From: Archangium lansingense
Lineage (GTDB): Bacteria; Myxococcota; Myxococcia; Myxococcales; Myxococcaceae
Assembly (NCBI RefSeq): GCF_026626635.1
Contig: NZ_JAPNKA010000001.1
Location: 10,214,501-10,278,500 of the forward strand
DNA length: 64,000 nt
Direction of reading: 5' to 3'
Below are positions 19,984 through 30,500 of the stretch, piece by piece (the first letter of the stretch is position 1; the number at the start of each line of letters is the position of its first letter). The translations under genes were made by a program, and so were the position numbers. Below the pieces are notes generated by a model. The model did not search any database, had not been told where the DNA came from, and was given only the letters and a program-made list of their open reading frames with translations.

Positions 19984-20883
19984 TTAGACCGGAGCTCCGT
20001 AGACAGGGCCCACCTTCTCAGAGCCCTCGGCGGACGCGTCCGTGGGCTCCGGCGTGGAGGCCACGAGGCGGATGGGCTTGGACTTGAAGGAGTGCTCCTC
20101 GTCCGGGAAGGTGCCCGCGCGGACCTCGGAGAAGTAGGCGCCCGCGGCCTCGGACATGGAGCCGTGGAGGTTGGCGTAGCGCTTCACGAACTTGGGCTTG
20201 AAGTCCGGGTTCATCCCCAGCAGGTCGTAACAGACAAGCACCTGGCCGTCGCAGTATTTCCCCGCGCCAATGCCGATGGTGGGAATGGAGAGCCGCTGCG
20301 TCACCTGACGCGCCAGCTCCAGCGGAACGCCCTCGAGCACCAGCGAGAAGCAGCCCGCACGCTCCAGCGCGATGGCGTCCTCGAGAATCTTGCGCGCGGC
20401 GTCCTCGTCGCGGCCCTGCACCACGTAGCCGCCCATCTTGTGGACCGACTGCGGCGTGAGGCCCAGGTGGCCCATGACGGGGATGCTCGCACGGGTGATG
20501 GCGGAGATGACGTCGGCGAACTCGGCACCGCCCTCCAGCTTCACCCCGCCCACCTTGCCCTCCGACACCAGCCGGCCGGCATTGCGTACCGCATCCTCCA
20601 CCGACACCTGGTAGCTCATGAAGGGCATGTCGCCCACCACGAGCGCCCGCTTCGTCCCACGGACGACCGCGGCGGAGTGGTACACCATCTGGTCCATTGT
20701 GACCGGGAGGGTGGAGTCATGGCCCTGCACGACCATGCCCAACGAGTCGCCCACGAGCAGCACGTCCGCTCCGGCATCATCAAAGACGCGGGCAAAGGTG
20801 GCGTCGTAGGCCGTGACCATGCAGATCTTCTGGCCGCTCTGCTTCTGGCGCTTCAGCGTATGGATGGTGACCTTGTCCTTCAC
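19984..20883 (-). CDS. panB: 3-methyl-2-oxobutanoate hydroxymethyltransferase
   Basis: Makes ketopantoate from alpha-ketoisovalerate and methylenetetrahydrofolate, the step before ketopantoate reduction to pantoate, PanC's substrate. The 299-residue product has MVTAYDATFA, DVLLVGDSLGMVVQG (metal-binding DSLG), GHLGLTPQSVHKMGG and the late VCYDLLGM segments. It starts with GTG, preceded by AGGAGG at 6 nt. The C-terminus has a ~25-residue Pro/Glu/Ser tail not needed for activity. First gene of panB-panC-smpB-sspB. Confidence 0.97.
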   Translation of the reverse strand: MKDKVTIHTLKRQKQSGQKICMVTAYDATFARVFDDAGADVLLVGDSLGMVVQGHDSTLPVTMDQMVYHSAAVVRGTKRALVVGDMPFMSYQVSVEDAVRNAGRLVSEGKVGGVKLEGGAEFADVISAITRASIPVMGHLGLTPQSVHKMGGYVVQGRDEDAARKILEDAIALERAGCFSLVLEGVPLELARQVTQRLSIPTIGIGAGKYCDGQVLVCYDLLGMNPDFKPKFVKRYANLHGSMSEAAGAYFSEVRAGTFPDEEHSFKSKPIRLVASTPEPTDASAEGSEKVGPVYGAPV

Positions 20884-21049
20884 GGTTCACCTCCTCTGGG
20901 GGTAGGGGTTCAACGTCCTGCCGTACATGCATGGACGCCTCTCACCGTCCCCGAGGGGATCGCCGGAAGCGGCCACCGAGTGACACTCTAACGCCCTCGG
21001 GAGCGCCGCGGGGGCTTCTCTTGAGGGTCGGCAGGCTGCCGAGCCCCTC

Positions 21050-21694
21050 TTACAGCCGCTTGCTACCGTGGGGGTGGTAGTGGTGCGTACCCTGACGCGC
21101 CTGGTCGATGGCGCCCATCAGCCCCTTCAGGTCCTCTTCGTTGTGGACGAAGTCGATGTCCGAGGTGTCCACCACCAGCAGCGGCGTCTCCGTGTAGCGG
21201 GAGAAGAAGTCGTTGTAGGCGTGGACCAGCTCCTCCAGGTAGCCGGCGTCGAACTGGCGCTCGAACTCGCGGCCCCGCTTCTTGATGCGGTGGAGCAGCA
21301 CGTCCAACCGAGCCTGCAGGTAGATGACGAGGTCCGGCCGCGTCACCCGGGGCGTGAGGGCCTCGAAGACGCGCTCGTAGAGGGACAGCTCGTGCGAGTC
21401 CAGCGTCAGGCACGCGAAGATGCGGTCCTTCGCGAACAGGTAGTCGCTGACCGTCACCGAGTTGAACAGATCTGGCTGGAACAGCTCCTGCTGCTGCTGG
21501 AAGCGCGAGAGCAGGAAGAAGATCTGCGTCTGGAAGGCGTACTTCTGCCGGTCCTCATAGAAGTGGGCGAGGAAGGGATTCTCCTCGTACTTCTCGAAGA
21601 CGCGTCGAGCCCCGAAGCGCTCGGCGATGAAGTTGGAGAGACTCGTCTTACCGACGCCGATGGGCCCTTCGACCACGATGTAGCGGTTGTCCAT
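21050..21694 (-). CDS. Deoxynucleoside kinase
   Basis: Salvage-type deoxynucleoside kinase (dGK/dAK/dCK family). P-loop VVEGPIGVGKTS, the ERF and FLAHFYED segments, the substrate-pocket DRIFA region and the LID arginines near HRIKKRGREFER are visible. The 214-residue product starts at ATG 21694 with a GGAGG about 11 nt upstream; a GTG at 21718 is an alternative. An inverted repeat of 7 bp arms lies just past the stop (21028-21042). Which nucleoside is used cannot be read from sequence. Transcribed toward panB but 166 bp away, so the operon link is uncertain. Confidence 0.9.
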   Translation of the reverse strand: MDNRYIVVEGPIGVGKTSLSNFIAERFGARRVFEKYEENPFLAHFYEDRQKYAFQTQIFFLLSRFQQQQELFQPDLFNSVTVSDYLFAKDRIFACLTLDSHELSLYERVFEALTPRVTRPDLVIYLQARLDVLLHRIKKRGREFERQFDAGYLEELVHAYNDFFSRYTETPLLVVDTSDIDFVHNEEDLKGLMGAIDQARQGTHHYHPHGSKRL

Positions 21695-21901
21695 CCGCTT
21701 CGAGACCTCCGACTGCACGAGAGCCGCGCTCTAGCAGGGTTGTACCCCGGCCGGAACGGGGCGCGGAATAGAGCACGGGAGTGACGGCCGGGCAATGATC
21801 GCGCTCCCGCCGGCCTCACCACGCTTGACGGCTCGATGGGCGTCCACTACCAGGGACACACGCGCGGTGCGGGAGACGCGGACGCGCGGGGACCGAGGGA
21901 G

Positions 21902-22186
21902 ATGAATCGACGGCAGCGGGCGAAGACGGTCATCGAGCTGGAGCCACGCCGGGCCACGTCCACCGGGACGGCCCAGGCTCCCACCTTGGATCTGGAGCCC
22001 GACCCGCTCTACGGTGTGGCCCTCCTCAAGACGGCCCTGGAGCTCAAGCGCCGCAAGGATGGCACCCCGGAGGAGATTCTCCGCGACGTGCTGGCTCGCA
22101 TGCGGCTGCCCGAGGACGAGTTCCGCGCGTGGCTGTCTCAACAGGGCGAGCTGGCCAAGGTGCTTGGCGGCGGCGGCGAGTCCTGA
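21902..22186 (+). CDS. Small conserved-looking protein of unknown function
   Basis: A 94-residue product starting MNRRQRAKTVIELEPR, with GAGG three bases before a GAG preceding the ATG. After a basic N-terminus and a Thr/Ala linker, residues about 35-90 form charged helices (LYGVALLKTALELKRRKDG, EEILRDVLARM, EFRAWLSQQGELAKVL). No family is recognised. It is convergent with the next minus-strand gene, ending 4 bp from it, and stands alone on the plus strand. An in-frame start at 21836 would add 22 poorly biased residues. Confidence 0.5.
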   Translation: MNRRQRAKTVIELEPRRATSTGTAQAPTLDLEPDPLYGVALLKTALELKRRKDGTPEEILRDVLARMRLPEDEFRAWLSQQGELAKVLGGGGES

Positions 22187-22190
22187 GCCC

Positions 22191-22589
22191 CTAACGCGAG
22201 GACACCCAGGGCTGTAGCGCCGCGTCCACCGCGCCGCCGAGCGACTTGCAGAAGGCGTACTCGGTACGCAGCCGCTCCACGGGAGTGGCCGCCTCGAAGC
22301 GCCGCGTCTCGAAGAAGAGCGCGTACACCACCTTGTCGCCCACCTTCGAGCGGATGCCGAGGTACTCGCCCTGCACGTCCATCTGCGGCAGCAGCATGCG
22401 CTCCAACGAGCGGTAGACGCGAGCCATGTCCCGGGTGGCCCCCACGAAGGTGTTCTCCTCGAGGAGGGGAATGGGACTCGGGTCGCCCCAACGCAGCAAC
22501 ACCACCCCGTCGGGGCGGGCGAACACTGCGTACACCACGCCGAAGCGGTTGAGCACCGGCTCCAGCTCCTCCAGTGGCAGGGGTTTCAT
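22191..22589 (-). CDS. Hypothetical protein, possible Roadblock-like fold
   Basis: A 132-residue soluble product, start MKPLPLEELEPVL with GGAGAGG upstream (spacing about 6). The pattern of an N-terminal helix, alternating hydrophobic strands (VVYAVFARPDGVVLLRWG) and later strands (GIRSKVGDKVVYALFFETRRF) flanked by helices is reminiscent of Roadblock/profilin-like alpha-beta proteins. That similarity is by eye and weak. It lies 60 bp downstream of rsmA on the same strand, so it may be the last gene of tsaD-rsmA. No function is assigned. Confidence 0.6.
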   Translation of the reverse strand: MKPLPLEELEPVLNRFGVVYAVFARPDGVVLLRWGDPSPIPLLEENTFVGATRDMARVYRSLERMLLPQMDVQGEYLGIRSKVGDKVVYALFFETRRFEAATPVERLRTEYAFCKSLGGAVDAALQPWVSSR

Positions 22590-22649
22590 CAATCCTCTCC
22601 GACCCGCTCTTCTCGTTAGCACCAGAGCGGGCCGGACGCCAAATTGGAG

Positions 22650-23480
22650 CTACCTCGTCACGGGCCCCAGAGCGCGCTCGATGGCGGCGAACTCCTCGGA
22701 CGAGAGCGTCTCCGCGCGCCGCATCGGCTCAATGCCCGCCGTCTCCAGCGCCTGGTGGAGCTGCTCCACCGAGCCCAGCGACTTGTCCGACTTCAGCGAG
22801 TTGATGAGCGTCTTGCGGCGCTGCGCGAACCCCGCCTTCACCAGGCGGATGAAACGCGCACCATCCACCACCGGCGCCAGCGGCGCGGGGCGGCGGATCA
22901 GCCGCAGCACCGCCGAGTCCACCTTCGGCGGCGGATGGAAGCGGTGGGCGTCGATGTCGAAGAGGTTCTCCGAGGAGAAGTAGAGGCCCAGGATGGCGGT
23001 GAGCAGGCCGTAGTCGCGCCCGCCCGGCTCGGCCGCGAGCCGGTCCACCACCTCCTTCTGCAGGGTGAAGACGGCGCGCGTCACGTGGTCGCGCTGCTCC
23101 AGCACCTGGAAGAGGATGGAGCTGGTCAGGTGGTACGGGAGGTTGCCCGCGACCTTCACCTCGGGGGCGCCTGACACCTTGGCAAAGTCCACCGTGGCCG
23201 CGTTGCCATCCACCACGCGCACGCCGGAGATGGCCTCCTTCTCCAGGACGGCGATCATGTCCCGGTCCTTCTCCACCGCGGTAACGCGTGCACCCGTGGC
23301 GGCGAGGAAGCGCGTGAGGTGGCCCAGGCCAGGACCCAGCTCGACCACCGGCTCGCCCTCACGCAGCTCCAGCGCGTCGGCGATGGCCTCCAAAATGTCC
23401 GGGTCACCCAGGAAGTTCTGCCCCCAGCTGTGCTTGGCCCTCAGGCCATGACGCTGGAGGATGTCACGTGGCGTATCCAA
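22650..23480 (-). CDS. rsmA: 16S rRNA (adenine1518/1519-N6)-dimethyltransferase
   Basis: KsgA/RsmA dimethylates two adjacent adenines in the 3' hairpin of 16S rRNA during 30S maturation. The 276-residue product has QNFLGDPDILEAI, the SAM-binding VVELGPGLGHLT, and the catalytic NLPYH motif (113-117), followed by SSILFQVLE. The C-terminal helical domain contains the family pattern HPPPKVDSAVL and FAQRRKTLINSL. Normal length. It follows tsaD by 18 bp on the same strand, so the two are probably cotranscribed. Confidence 0.96.
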   Translation of the reverse strand: MDTPRDILQRHGLRAKHSWGQNFLGDPDILEAIADALELREGEPVVELGPGLGHLTRFLAATGARVTAVEKDRDMIAVLEKEAISGVRVVDGNAATVDFAKVSGAPEVKVAGNLPYHLTSSILFQVLEQRDHVTRAVFTLQKEVVDRLAAEPGGRDYGLLTAILGLYFSSENLFDIDAHRFHPPPKVDSAVLRLIRRPAPLAPVVDGARFIRLVKAGFAQRRKTLINSLKSDKSLGSVEQLHQALETAGIEPMRRAETLSSEEFAAIERALGPVTR

Positions 23481-23498
23481 TCTCGGCTCCCTTCACCT

Positions 23499-24497
23499 TC
23501 ACATGCGCCAGGCCGGGTCCGCGGACAGGTTGAAGTCCCCGCGCAGACCCCGACGCCAGGCCTCGTAGCCGGCCACGGCGATCATCGCGCCGTTGTCCGT
23601 GCACAGCCGCACCGGCGGGAGGTACAGCTTCAAGTGGCGATCCTCAGCGCGCTCCTTGCTCAGCGAGCGCAACCGCGAGTTGGCCGCCACGCCCCCGCAC
23701 ACCACCAGGTTCTTCAGGCCCAGCCGACGCGCGGCGGCGACGAACTTCTTCGACAGCGCGTCCGCCACGGCCTCCTGGAAGGAGGCGCATAGGTCCGCCA
23801 GCGCCTGCCCCTCGGGGACACCGTGCTTGCGCACGTGCTGCGCCACCGCCGTCTTCAGGCCGGAGAAGGACCAGTCGAAGTTGTCCGCCCCGGGCAACGC
23901 GCGGGGGAAACGGATGGCCTCCGGGTCCCCCTTCTGTGCGAGCTGATCAATGGGCAGTCCGCCCGGGTACGGCAGACCGAGGATGCGCGCTGTCTTGTCG
24001 TAGGCCTCGCCCGCGGCGTCGTCACGGGTGCTGCCCACCAGCCGGTAGCGGCCATAGTCCTGCACCTCGTAGAGGCTGGTGTGGCCACCGGAGACCACGA
24101 GCCCGAGGAACGGAGGCTCCGGCGCGTCTTCCAGCAGGCGGATGGCGAGCAGGTGCCCCTCGAGGTGGTTGGCCCCGACGAAGGGCTTGCCGGTGGCGAG
24201 ACTCAGCGACTTGGCCACCTGCACACCCACCAGGAGCGCGCCGATGAGGCCAGGCCCAGAAGTGACGGCGATGAGGTCCACGTCGTCGAGCGTCTTGTTG
24301 GCGCGGGTGAGGGCCTCGTGCAGCACGGGCATGACCTGCACCACGTGGTTGCGGCTGGCCAGCTCCGGCACCACCCCACCCCAGCGCCGGTGGATGTCCA
24401 CCTGGGTGGAGACGACATCGGAGAGCACACGCCGGCCGTCCTCCACGAGGGCGGCGGCGGTCTCATCACAGGAAGTTTCGATTCCGAGTACGAGCAA
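23499..24497 (-). CDS. tsaD: tRNA N6-adenosine threonylcarbamoyltransferase TsaD
   Basis: Transfers threonylcarbamoyl to A37 of ANN-decoding tRNAs, with TsaB/TsaE. The 332-residue ASKHA-fold protein opens with VLGIETSCDETAAALVEDG and carries the metal-binding HLEGH (111-115), GHTSLYEV, GEAYDKTARILGL and CTDNGAMIA motifs. It starts with TTG (24497) with GAGAGG upstream. It is located 35 bp after the PATAN/TPR response-regulator gene; rsmA follows. Confidence 0.96.
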   Translation of the reverse strand: MLVLGIETSCDETAAALVEDGRRVLSDVVSTQVDIHRRWGGVVPELASRNHVVQVMPVLHEALTRANKTLDDVDLIAVTSGPGLIGALLVGVQVAKSLSLATGKPFVGANHLEGHLLAIRLLEDAPEPPFLGLVVSGGHTSLYEVQDYGRYRLVGSTRDDAAGEAYDKTARILGLPYPGGLPIDQLAQKGDPEAIRFPRALPGADNFDWSFSGLKTAVAQHVRKHGVPEGQALADLCASFQEAVADALSKKFVAAARRLGLKNLVVCGGVAANSRLRSLSKERAEDRHLKLYLPPVRLCTDNGAMIAVAGYEAWRRGLRGDFNLSADPAWRM

Positions 24498-24532
24498 AGG
24501 GCGTCCTCTCTACCAGGAGCCCGCCGTCGCGC

Positions 24533-27247
24533 CTACTGTCCGAGCGACTTGAGCGCGGCGCGCACGTCGTTGGCGTACTGGCCGTTGGGCTCCAACGAGA
24601 GATAGCGCTTGTAGGCGTCGATTGCCTTCTTGTCCTGCTGGACCATCTGCCGGCCCATGCCCAGGCACAGCCAGGCGTGGGCGTTGTTCGGCTGATCCTT
24701 CAGCGCGTCCTCCAGCAGCTTGACGGCCTCGCGGTAGCTCGAGTCGCTGCGCACCAGGGAGATGCCCAGGCCCGCCTTCGCCTCGGCTGAGTCCGGCTTG
24801 AGGTTGAGCGCCTTGCGGTACGAGAAGGCCGCCGTCTTGTAGCGCCCGGACGACATGAGCTTCTTCGCCTGGCGCGTCAGGTTGGCGTACTGGGCCTCGG
24901 GGCTCAGTTGCTGCGCCGCGGCCTCCGGCTCGTCGTCCTTGCCGTCATCCTCGGCGGGCGGAGTGCCATTCGCGGCCACGGCCGGCTGCTCGTCGGGCTT
25001 GGGAGGCGTCCCCGCGTCGGGCACGGGCGTCTGGGCCGCCGTGGCCGGCTGCTCCGGCTGGGCCGGCGTCTCGGGAGGCTTCGTCTCGGGAGGCTTCGTC
25101 TCGGGCGCCTTCGCCTCGGGGGCCTTGTTCTCGGGCTCCGGGGCCTTCACCTGGTCGGTGGGCGCGGGCTTCGGCGCAGGCGGAGTCGTGGGCGTGCCCG
25201 AGCCGCTGGACTGGCTGAACATCACCACCGCGGCGGCCACGGCGATCGCGGCAACACCCAGGCCGACAATGAGGCCGGTACGCTTGGGCTTCGGCTGCGG
25301 CTCCGCGCTGACCGCCGGGATCTTCCGCTCCGATGGCGTAGGCCGGGGTATCGACACCGGACGCGGCTTAGGATCCTCCGCGGGCTTGCTGGCCTGCGCA
25401 GCGGGCTTGGGCTCCGGCTTGGGCTCGGGCTTGGATTCCGGCTTGGAGGCAACGGGCTCGGAGGGCGCGGGCGCGCCATGGCCCGGGTACGGCGGGAGCG
25501 CGAGCTGCTGGGGCTTCTCGGCTGGCGTCTCCGCGGGCTTCTCGACAGCAGCGGACGCAGGCGTGACGGGCTTCGGACCCGACACCAGCGTCACCTCCTC
25601 GGCCGGAGTCGCGGGCTCCGGAGGAGGCACTGGCGGAAACGGATTGGGGGCCACGGCGGCCCCGCCAAAGATGGGGCCACGAGAGGACGCCGACGTATCC
25701 ACCGGAGCCGGTGAAGGCGCGGACGAGGGCGTGGAGGCCGGTGCACTGGCGGGCGCAGGCGCGTTGGAAGACGTCGAAGCACCGGAGGACGCCGAAGCGC
25801 GAGGCGCCGGAGACCAGCCCGGACCCCAACCTCCCGCCGAGCCGAGGCCATCCACGTCCACCCGGCTCCAGTCGAGCAACAGGCTGCGCCGCTCCTGCTC
25901 CTTGGCGCGGTGGGCCGGCGCCGGCTCCACGAGGAACGATGAACCCTCGGCCGAGCGCGGAGGCGCGATGATGTCCGTCTCGGGAACGATCGGCGGGCGC
26001 TTCCTGGACTCGAAGACGACGACGTTGGCGAGCTGCGGCTGCCGATCCTCGTCGGACTCGGCCGGGGCCAGCTCCTCCAGAGCCAGCGGCTCCGGCGCGG
26101 CCTCGGGCTCCACCTGCGGAGCCACGGGCTCGGGCTGCGCCATCACCGGCGCCACCTCGGCCACCGGCTCCACGGGCACGGGCACGGGCGTCACCGCGGG
26201 AGCCACCGGCTCCGGAGCGGGCTCGGCCGGTGCGCTCGGCGCAGGCGCGTTGTGCAGCCACTCCTCGATGCCGGGCTTGCCGCTCTGCACGGGCGCCTGC
26301 GAGACGCTGCCCAGCTCGCGGATGAGGCCCTCGAAGTACAGCTTGCTGATGATGCCCAGCGCCGCCAGGTCGTCGAAGTCCGAGTCCTCCACCACCCGGC
26401 TCAGGCTTCGCTTGCCGTCGAAGAGGCGCAGCAGCCCGTTGACCTCGTCCGGAATCTCCGAGAGGCGATCCGCGAGCTGGTGGTAGTCGATCTCGAACAC
26501 CGTCTCCAGCGGCGGGAGCTGCTCGAGCATGCGGCCCCACTCGTCCAGCCGGCGCATGCCCTCCATCAGCAGGCCCTGAGTGGAGACCTCGATGCGCTCA
26601 GGCCTGTCCAGCGCGCTGAACTGGACCTCGAACTCACCCTCGGTGGCGTTGAGCAGCCGGTAGAACGCGTTCTCGCCCTTGAGCCGCCCCATCTCCGCGT
26701 CGATGACGCGGCCTTCCTTGAAGTAGATGGTGGCGACCCGGTCTCCCTTGATGGAGATGGTGCCAGTCTTGCGGCCGATCTCGAACGTCTGGACCAGGTC
26801 CACCACGCCCATGTCGGCCAGGTTGCCCGCGAACCCGCCCTTGGTCGTCTCGCGCCGCTCGATGCGCTCCTTGTCCACCTTCTGGAGGATCATCGTCAGA
26901 CGCGTGACGATCTCTTTGATGTAGATGGGCTTGGTCAGGTAGTCGTCGCCACCGAGCTCCAGGCCCTTCACCTTCGCCTCGACCGCCTTCTGGTTGGTGA
27001 GGAAGACGTAGGGGACGTGCTTGTAGCGCTCGTCCGACTTGAGCGCCTTGCACAGCTCGAAGCCATCCATCTCCGGCATCTTCGTGTCAGCGAGCACGAG
27101 GTCCGGCGGGCTGATCTGCACCTTCTCGAGCGCGTCCTTGCCGTGGATAGCCGTCGTCACGGAGAAGCCGGCCTTCTTCAGGCTGACCTCCATCACACGG
27201 AGACTCTTCGGGTCACCATCGACCAGGAGCAGGTGCTGCTTGGCCAC
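24533..27247 (-). CDS. Receiver-PATAN (DUF4388)-transmembrane-TPR protein
   Basis: The 904-residue protein is a chimera. An N-terminal receiver domain has acidic pocket D10/D12, phospho-acceptor D54 in LVLADTKMPEMDG, T in YVFLTNQ and K in LTKPI, all intact. A PATAN/DUF4388 domain at about 130-300 has the family pattern (RKTGTISIKG ... IYFKEGRVIDAEMG ... ATEGEFEVQF). A long Pro/Ala/Glu linker follows, then one transmembrane helix near 654-678 (GLIVGLGVAAIAVAAAVVMF), another Pro-rich linker and TPRs at about 800-904. The TPRs would lie in the periplasm if the receiver is cytoplasmic. The GTG at 27247 is preceded by GAAAGG at 9 nt. It follows the giant J-domain PATAN gene on the same strand. Confidence 0.88.
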   Translation of the reverse strand: MAKQHLLLVDGDPKSLRVMEVSLKKAGFSVTTAIHGKDALEKVQISPPDLVLADTKMPEMDGFELCKALKSDERYKHVPYVFLTNQKAVEAKVKGLELGGDDYLTKPIYIKEIVTRLTMILQKVDKERIERRETTKGGFAGNLADMGVVDLVQTFEIGRKTGTISIKGDRVATIYFKEGRVIDAEMGRLKGENAFYRLLNATEGEFEVQFSALDRPERIEVSTQGLLMEGMRRLDEWGRMLEQLPPLETVFEIDYHQLADRLSEIPDEVNGLLRLFDGKRSLSRVVEDSDFDDLAALGIISKLYFEGLIRELGSVSQAPVQSGKPGIEEWLHNAPAPSAPAEPAPEPVAPAVTPVPVPVEPVAEVAPVMAQPEPVAPQVEPEAAPEPLALEELAPAESDEDRQPQLANVVVFESRKRPPIVPETDIIAPPRSAEGSSFLVEPAPAHRAKEQERRSLLLDWSRVDVDGLGSAGGWGPGWSPAPRASASSGASTSSNAPAPASAPASTPSSAPSPAPVDTSASSRGPIFGGAAVAPNPFPPVPPPEPATPAEEVTLVSGPKPVTPASAAVEKPAETPAEKPQQLALPPYPGHGAPAPSEPVASKPESKPEPKPEPKPAAQASKPAEDPKPRPVSIPRPTPSERKIPAVSAEPQPKPKRTGLIVGLGVAAIAVAAAVVMFSQSSGSGTPTTPPAPKPAPTDQVKAPEPENKAPEAKAPETKPPETKPPETPAQPEQPATAAQTPVPDAGTPPKPDEQPAVAANGTPPAEDDGKDDEPEAAAQQLSPEAQYANLTRQAKKLMSSGRYKTAAFSYRKALNLKPDSAEAKAGLGISLVRSDSSYREAVKLLEDALKDQPNNAHAWLCLGMGRQMVQQDKKAIDAYKRYLSLEPNGQYANDVRAALKSLGQ

Positions 27248-27477
27248 GTTCGAATGCCTTTCGCTGCGGGCGCCTCGCGGGGCGAACCCGGCGCGGAGAA
27301 GAGAGCGGATGATCATGCCCGCTCTCCAGGCATGTCAATGGCGGAGGGGGCAGGGTTCTCGTCCGGTGTCCGGGGGAACAGGCCCCCTTCCCGAATGCAC
27401 CGGACTCCCGCCCGGAGCCCGGCCAGGCGAGCGGTATTCCGGAAAAGCCCGGCCCCCCTCCCTCATCGGATACATGG

Positions 27478-27503
27478 AGGAGCAACCGAGAGGAGCAACC
27501 GAG
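27478..27503. repeat. 13-bp perfect tandem duplication
   Basis: AGGAGCAACCGAG occurs twice in direct succession (27478-27490, 27491-27503), 10 bp past the stop of the J-domain gene in the 265-bp spacer before the receiver-PATAN gene. It is too short to call an element; it may be a slippage product. Confidence 0.6.
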
Positions 27504-27512
27504 CGGGAGACC

Positions 27513-30500
27513 TCAGCTGAAGAGGCCACCCTTCTTGGTGGGGGGCGGATTCTTCTTGCGCATCTCGATGAGGCGCAGCTCCTGGTTGGCCTCCAGGTGC
27601 TTGGGGTTGGCGCGCACCGCCTCGCGGAAGTGACGCTCAGCCCGGGCCATGTCGCCCTCGACACGGGCGATCACCCCAAGCTGGTAATGAGCCCTATCAC
27701 AATTGGGGTCCAGCTTGAGCGCCTCGGCCATCATCTGCTTCGTCTTGGGGAGCTCGGCCTTGCGCTGAGGGTCCATGTAGATGGCCCACGCCCGGGCAGC
27801 GAGGTACACCGCCCTGGGCTCGGCGTTGTAGGCGCGCTCGAAGTGCTCGGCCGCTACCGCGAAGTCCCGCTTGCGGAAGAAGACCTCACCCATCTTGAAG
27901 AGATCGTTCGGATCAACTCCCGAGGGCCTGGTGGTCGCCTGCGACGCGCTCTTGGTGCGCAGATCCTGGAGGTAGGCCACGCGCTGCGTGTCGTTGTAGA
28001 GGACCTCGTAGGCGTCGCGGATGGCCTCGAAGACGGTGGTCATCTTGGGAGCAAGCGCGGAAAGTGCCGGTGGCAGGCGATCCGGGTGGAAGCGCTTGGC
28101 GAGCCCGAGGAACGCTGTCTTCACCTGCTCCCGCGTCACCTCCGGGTCGATGGGGAGACCCAGCGTGGTGAAGTGGTCACGCTTCTGCTGCACGTCCTCG
28201 TAGCGCTTCTCGATGGCTTGGGCGAGCTGGGCGAGCTGCTGCTCCTCGGAGCTGACGGGGGCGGGTGCGCCGGGAGACGGCGCCGAGGCTGCGGGAGCTT
28301 CCGGAGCCGGACGGGAACCGAGCTGCGCGGCCCGCTGGAGCAGGGCCTGGCGGCGGGCCTTCGCGGCCTCGTCGGAAGGCTCCTCCGCCAGGTCATCCTC
28401 GCCCAGTGACAGGTCGTCCCACGCATCGGGCGCGATGGAAGCGCGGGCCTGGACCGGGGCGGCCGGGGCCGGAGACGGCACGGGAGCCGGAGACGGCGCA
28501 GGATCTGGAGACGGAGGCGCGACCACGGGCGTAGGCGCGACAGTGGCCTTCCCCGTTGGTGGGACGGGAACGGCAGCCGCTGGAGGCACATCCGTGCGAA
28601 CGAGAGACTCCAGGTGGGCATCGACCTGCTGCAGCGCGGCCTCGAAGGAGGCGTTGATGTCGCCAGGGGCCTCGCCCGAGGGCGCGTTGTCAAAGGTGAC
28701 GATGCGCCAGAGGTCATCATCTCCCGCGGGACGAGTCGCGTCCGGCCCCAACCGGAGCGGCTGCATGGGAGCGGGGGCAGGAGCGGGAGCGGCGGGAGCA
28801 CCGGTACGGGCGGACAGATTTGGAGGAACGGGAGCCGCAGGAGCGGGCGCACGGGGAGCAGGGGCTGGTGCCCGAGGAGCGGGAGGAGGCGCGCCGACCG
28901 CAGGCGAACGAAGACCTGGGGGGACGGGTGCTGGAGCACCGGCCGCGGGCGAACGGAGGCCCGGAGGAACAGCGGCCCGAGGAGGCGCCGCGGGCGATGG
29001 GCGCGCAGCCAGAGGAGGCGCGGTGGGAGCAGGCGCCACAGGGGCAGGCGCGGCGGGAGCAGGCGCCACAGGAGCTGGGGCTACCGGGACAGCCGCGGCG
29101 GGCGCAGGTGCCACGGGGACAGGCGCGGCAGGCGCGGACTGCTCGGAAACCACGAGGTCGCCCCAGTCCAACTCATCACCCATGTCGAGCGCCGACACCT
29201 GGGTCGCGGTGGATGTGGGCGTGGGGGCCACGGGCGCGGGGGATGCAACGGACTCCTCGATGAGCCACGACTCGGGAGGAGGAGCCCCAGCCCGACGCAT
29301 GGCCTCCTGCATGTCCTGCATCAATGCAGCATCGGCCTGCTCGCGCGCGAGGCGGAGGGCGTTGGTGTCCTCGTGCTCAGGCAGCGCAGCGGTGTCCTCG
29401 GCTGGGGGTGCGTCGAACCAGACCTCGGAAGAAGGCGCGACATCGGAGATGGGGGCAACGGATGCACTCGAGAGATAGCTGACCCCGGGAGGACGCGCGG
29501 ACACCAGGGGCTCGCTCGACGAGCCAGTGAGGATCAACTCGCCATCCTGCAGTTCGGCCGACTCGGCGAAGAGAGCCACGTCCGACAGCTGGGAGACCTC
29601 TGCGGGGCGCCGTTGTTCGGCAAGGCGCTGCGCCTCTGCGATGCGGGCAGCCTCGGCACGGCGAGCCTCTTCCGCCAGACGCGCTTCTTCGACACGCCGA
29701 GCTTCTTCTTCCGCCAGTCGGCGGGCTTCCTCGGCGAGCCGGGATTCCTCCTCCGCACGGAGCCGAGCCTCCTCGGCCAGCCGAGCCTCCTCCGCGCGAC
29801 GAGCCTCCTCCTCGGCAGCGAGACGCGCTTCTTCAGCGCGGCGGGCCTCTTCGGCCAGTCGCGCCTCTTCAGCCAGTCGAGCTTCTTCTGCGCGGCGAGC
29901 TTCTTCCTCCGCGATCCGACGAGCCTCTTCCTCGGCGCGACGAGCCTCCTCAGCAAGTCTGGCCTCTTCAGCGAGCCGGGCCTCTTCTTCGGCCCGGCGG
30001 CGGGCCTCCTCAGCGAGTCTGACCTCTTCGGCGAACCGAGCCTCCTCCGCGAGCCGTCGCTCCTCGGCAAGGCGAGCCTCTTCCGCCAGCCGAGCTTCTT
30101 CGGCGAGTCGAGCCTCTTCTTCCGCTCGACGCCGCGCCTCCTCAGCCAGTCGAGCCTCTTCCGCGAGTCGAGCCTCTTCCGCCAGCCGGGCTTCTTCGGC
30201 GAGCCGAGCTTCTTCGGCGAGTCGAGCCTCTTCTTCCGCTCGACGCCGTGCCGCCTCAGCCAGTCGAGCCTCTTCCGCGAGTCGAGCCTCTTCCGCGAGC
30301 CGAGCCTCTTCCGCGAGCCGAGCCTCTTCCGCGAGCCGAGCTTCTTCGGCGAGCCGAGCCTCTTCTTCCGCTCGACGCCGTGCCTCCTCAGCCAGTCGAG
30401 CCTCTTCCGCGAGCCGAGCTTCTTCGGCGAGCCGAGCCTCTTCTTCCGCTCGACGCCGCGCCTCCTCAGCTAGTCGAGCCTCTTCCGCAAGCCTGGCCTC

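Noticed and set aside
21026..21045. TCGGCAG/CTGCCGA palindrome after the deoxynucleoside kinase gene as a strong terminator
   Set aside because: Loop of one base is too tight for a normal hairpin and there is no U-run; mentioned only in the gene entry.
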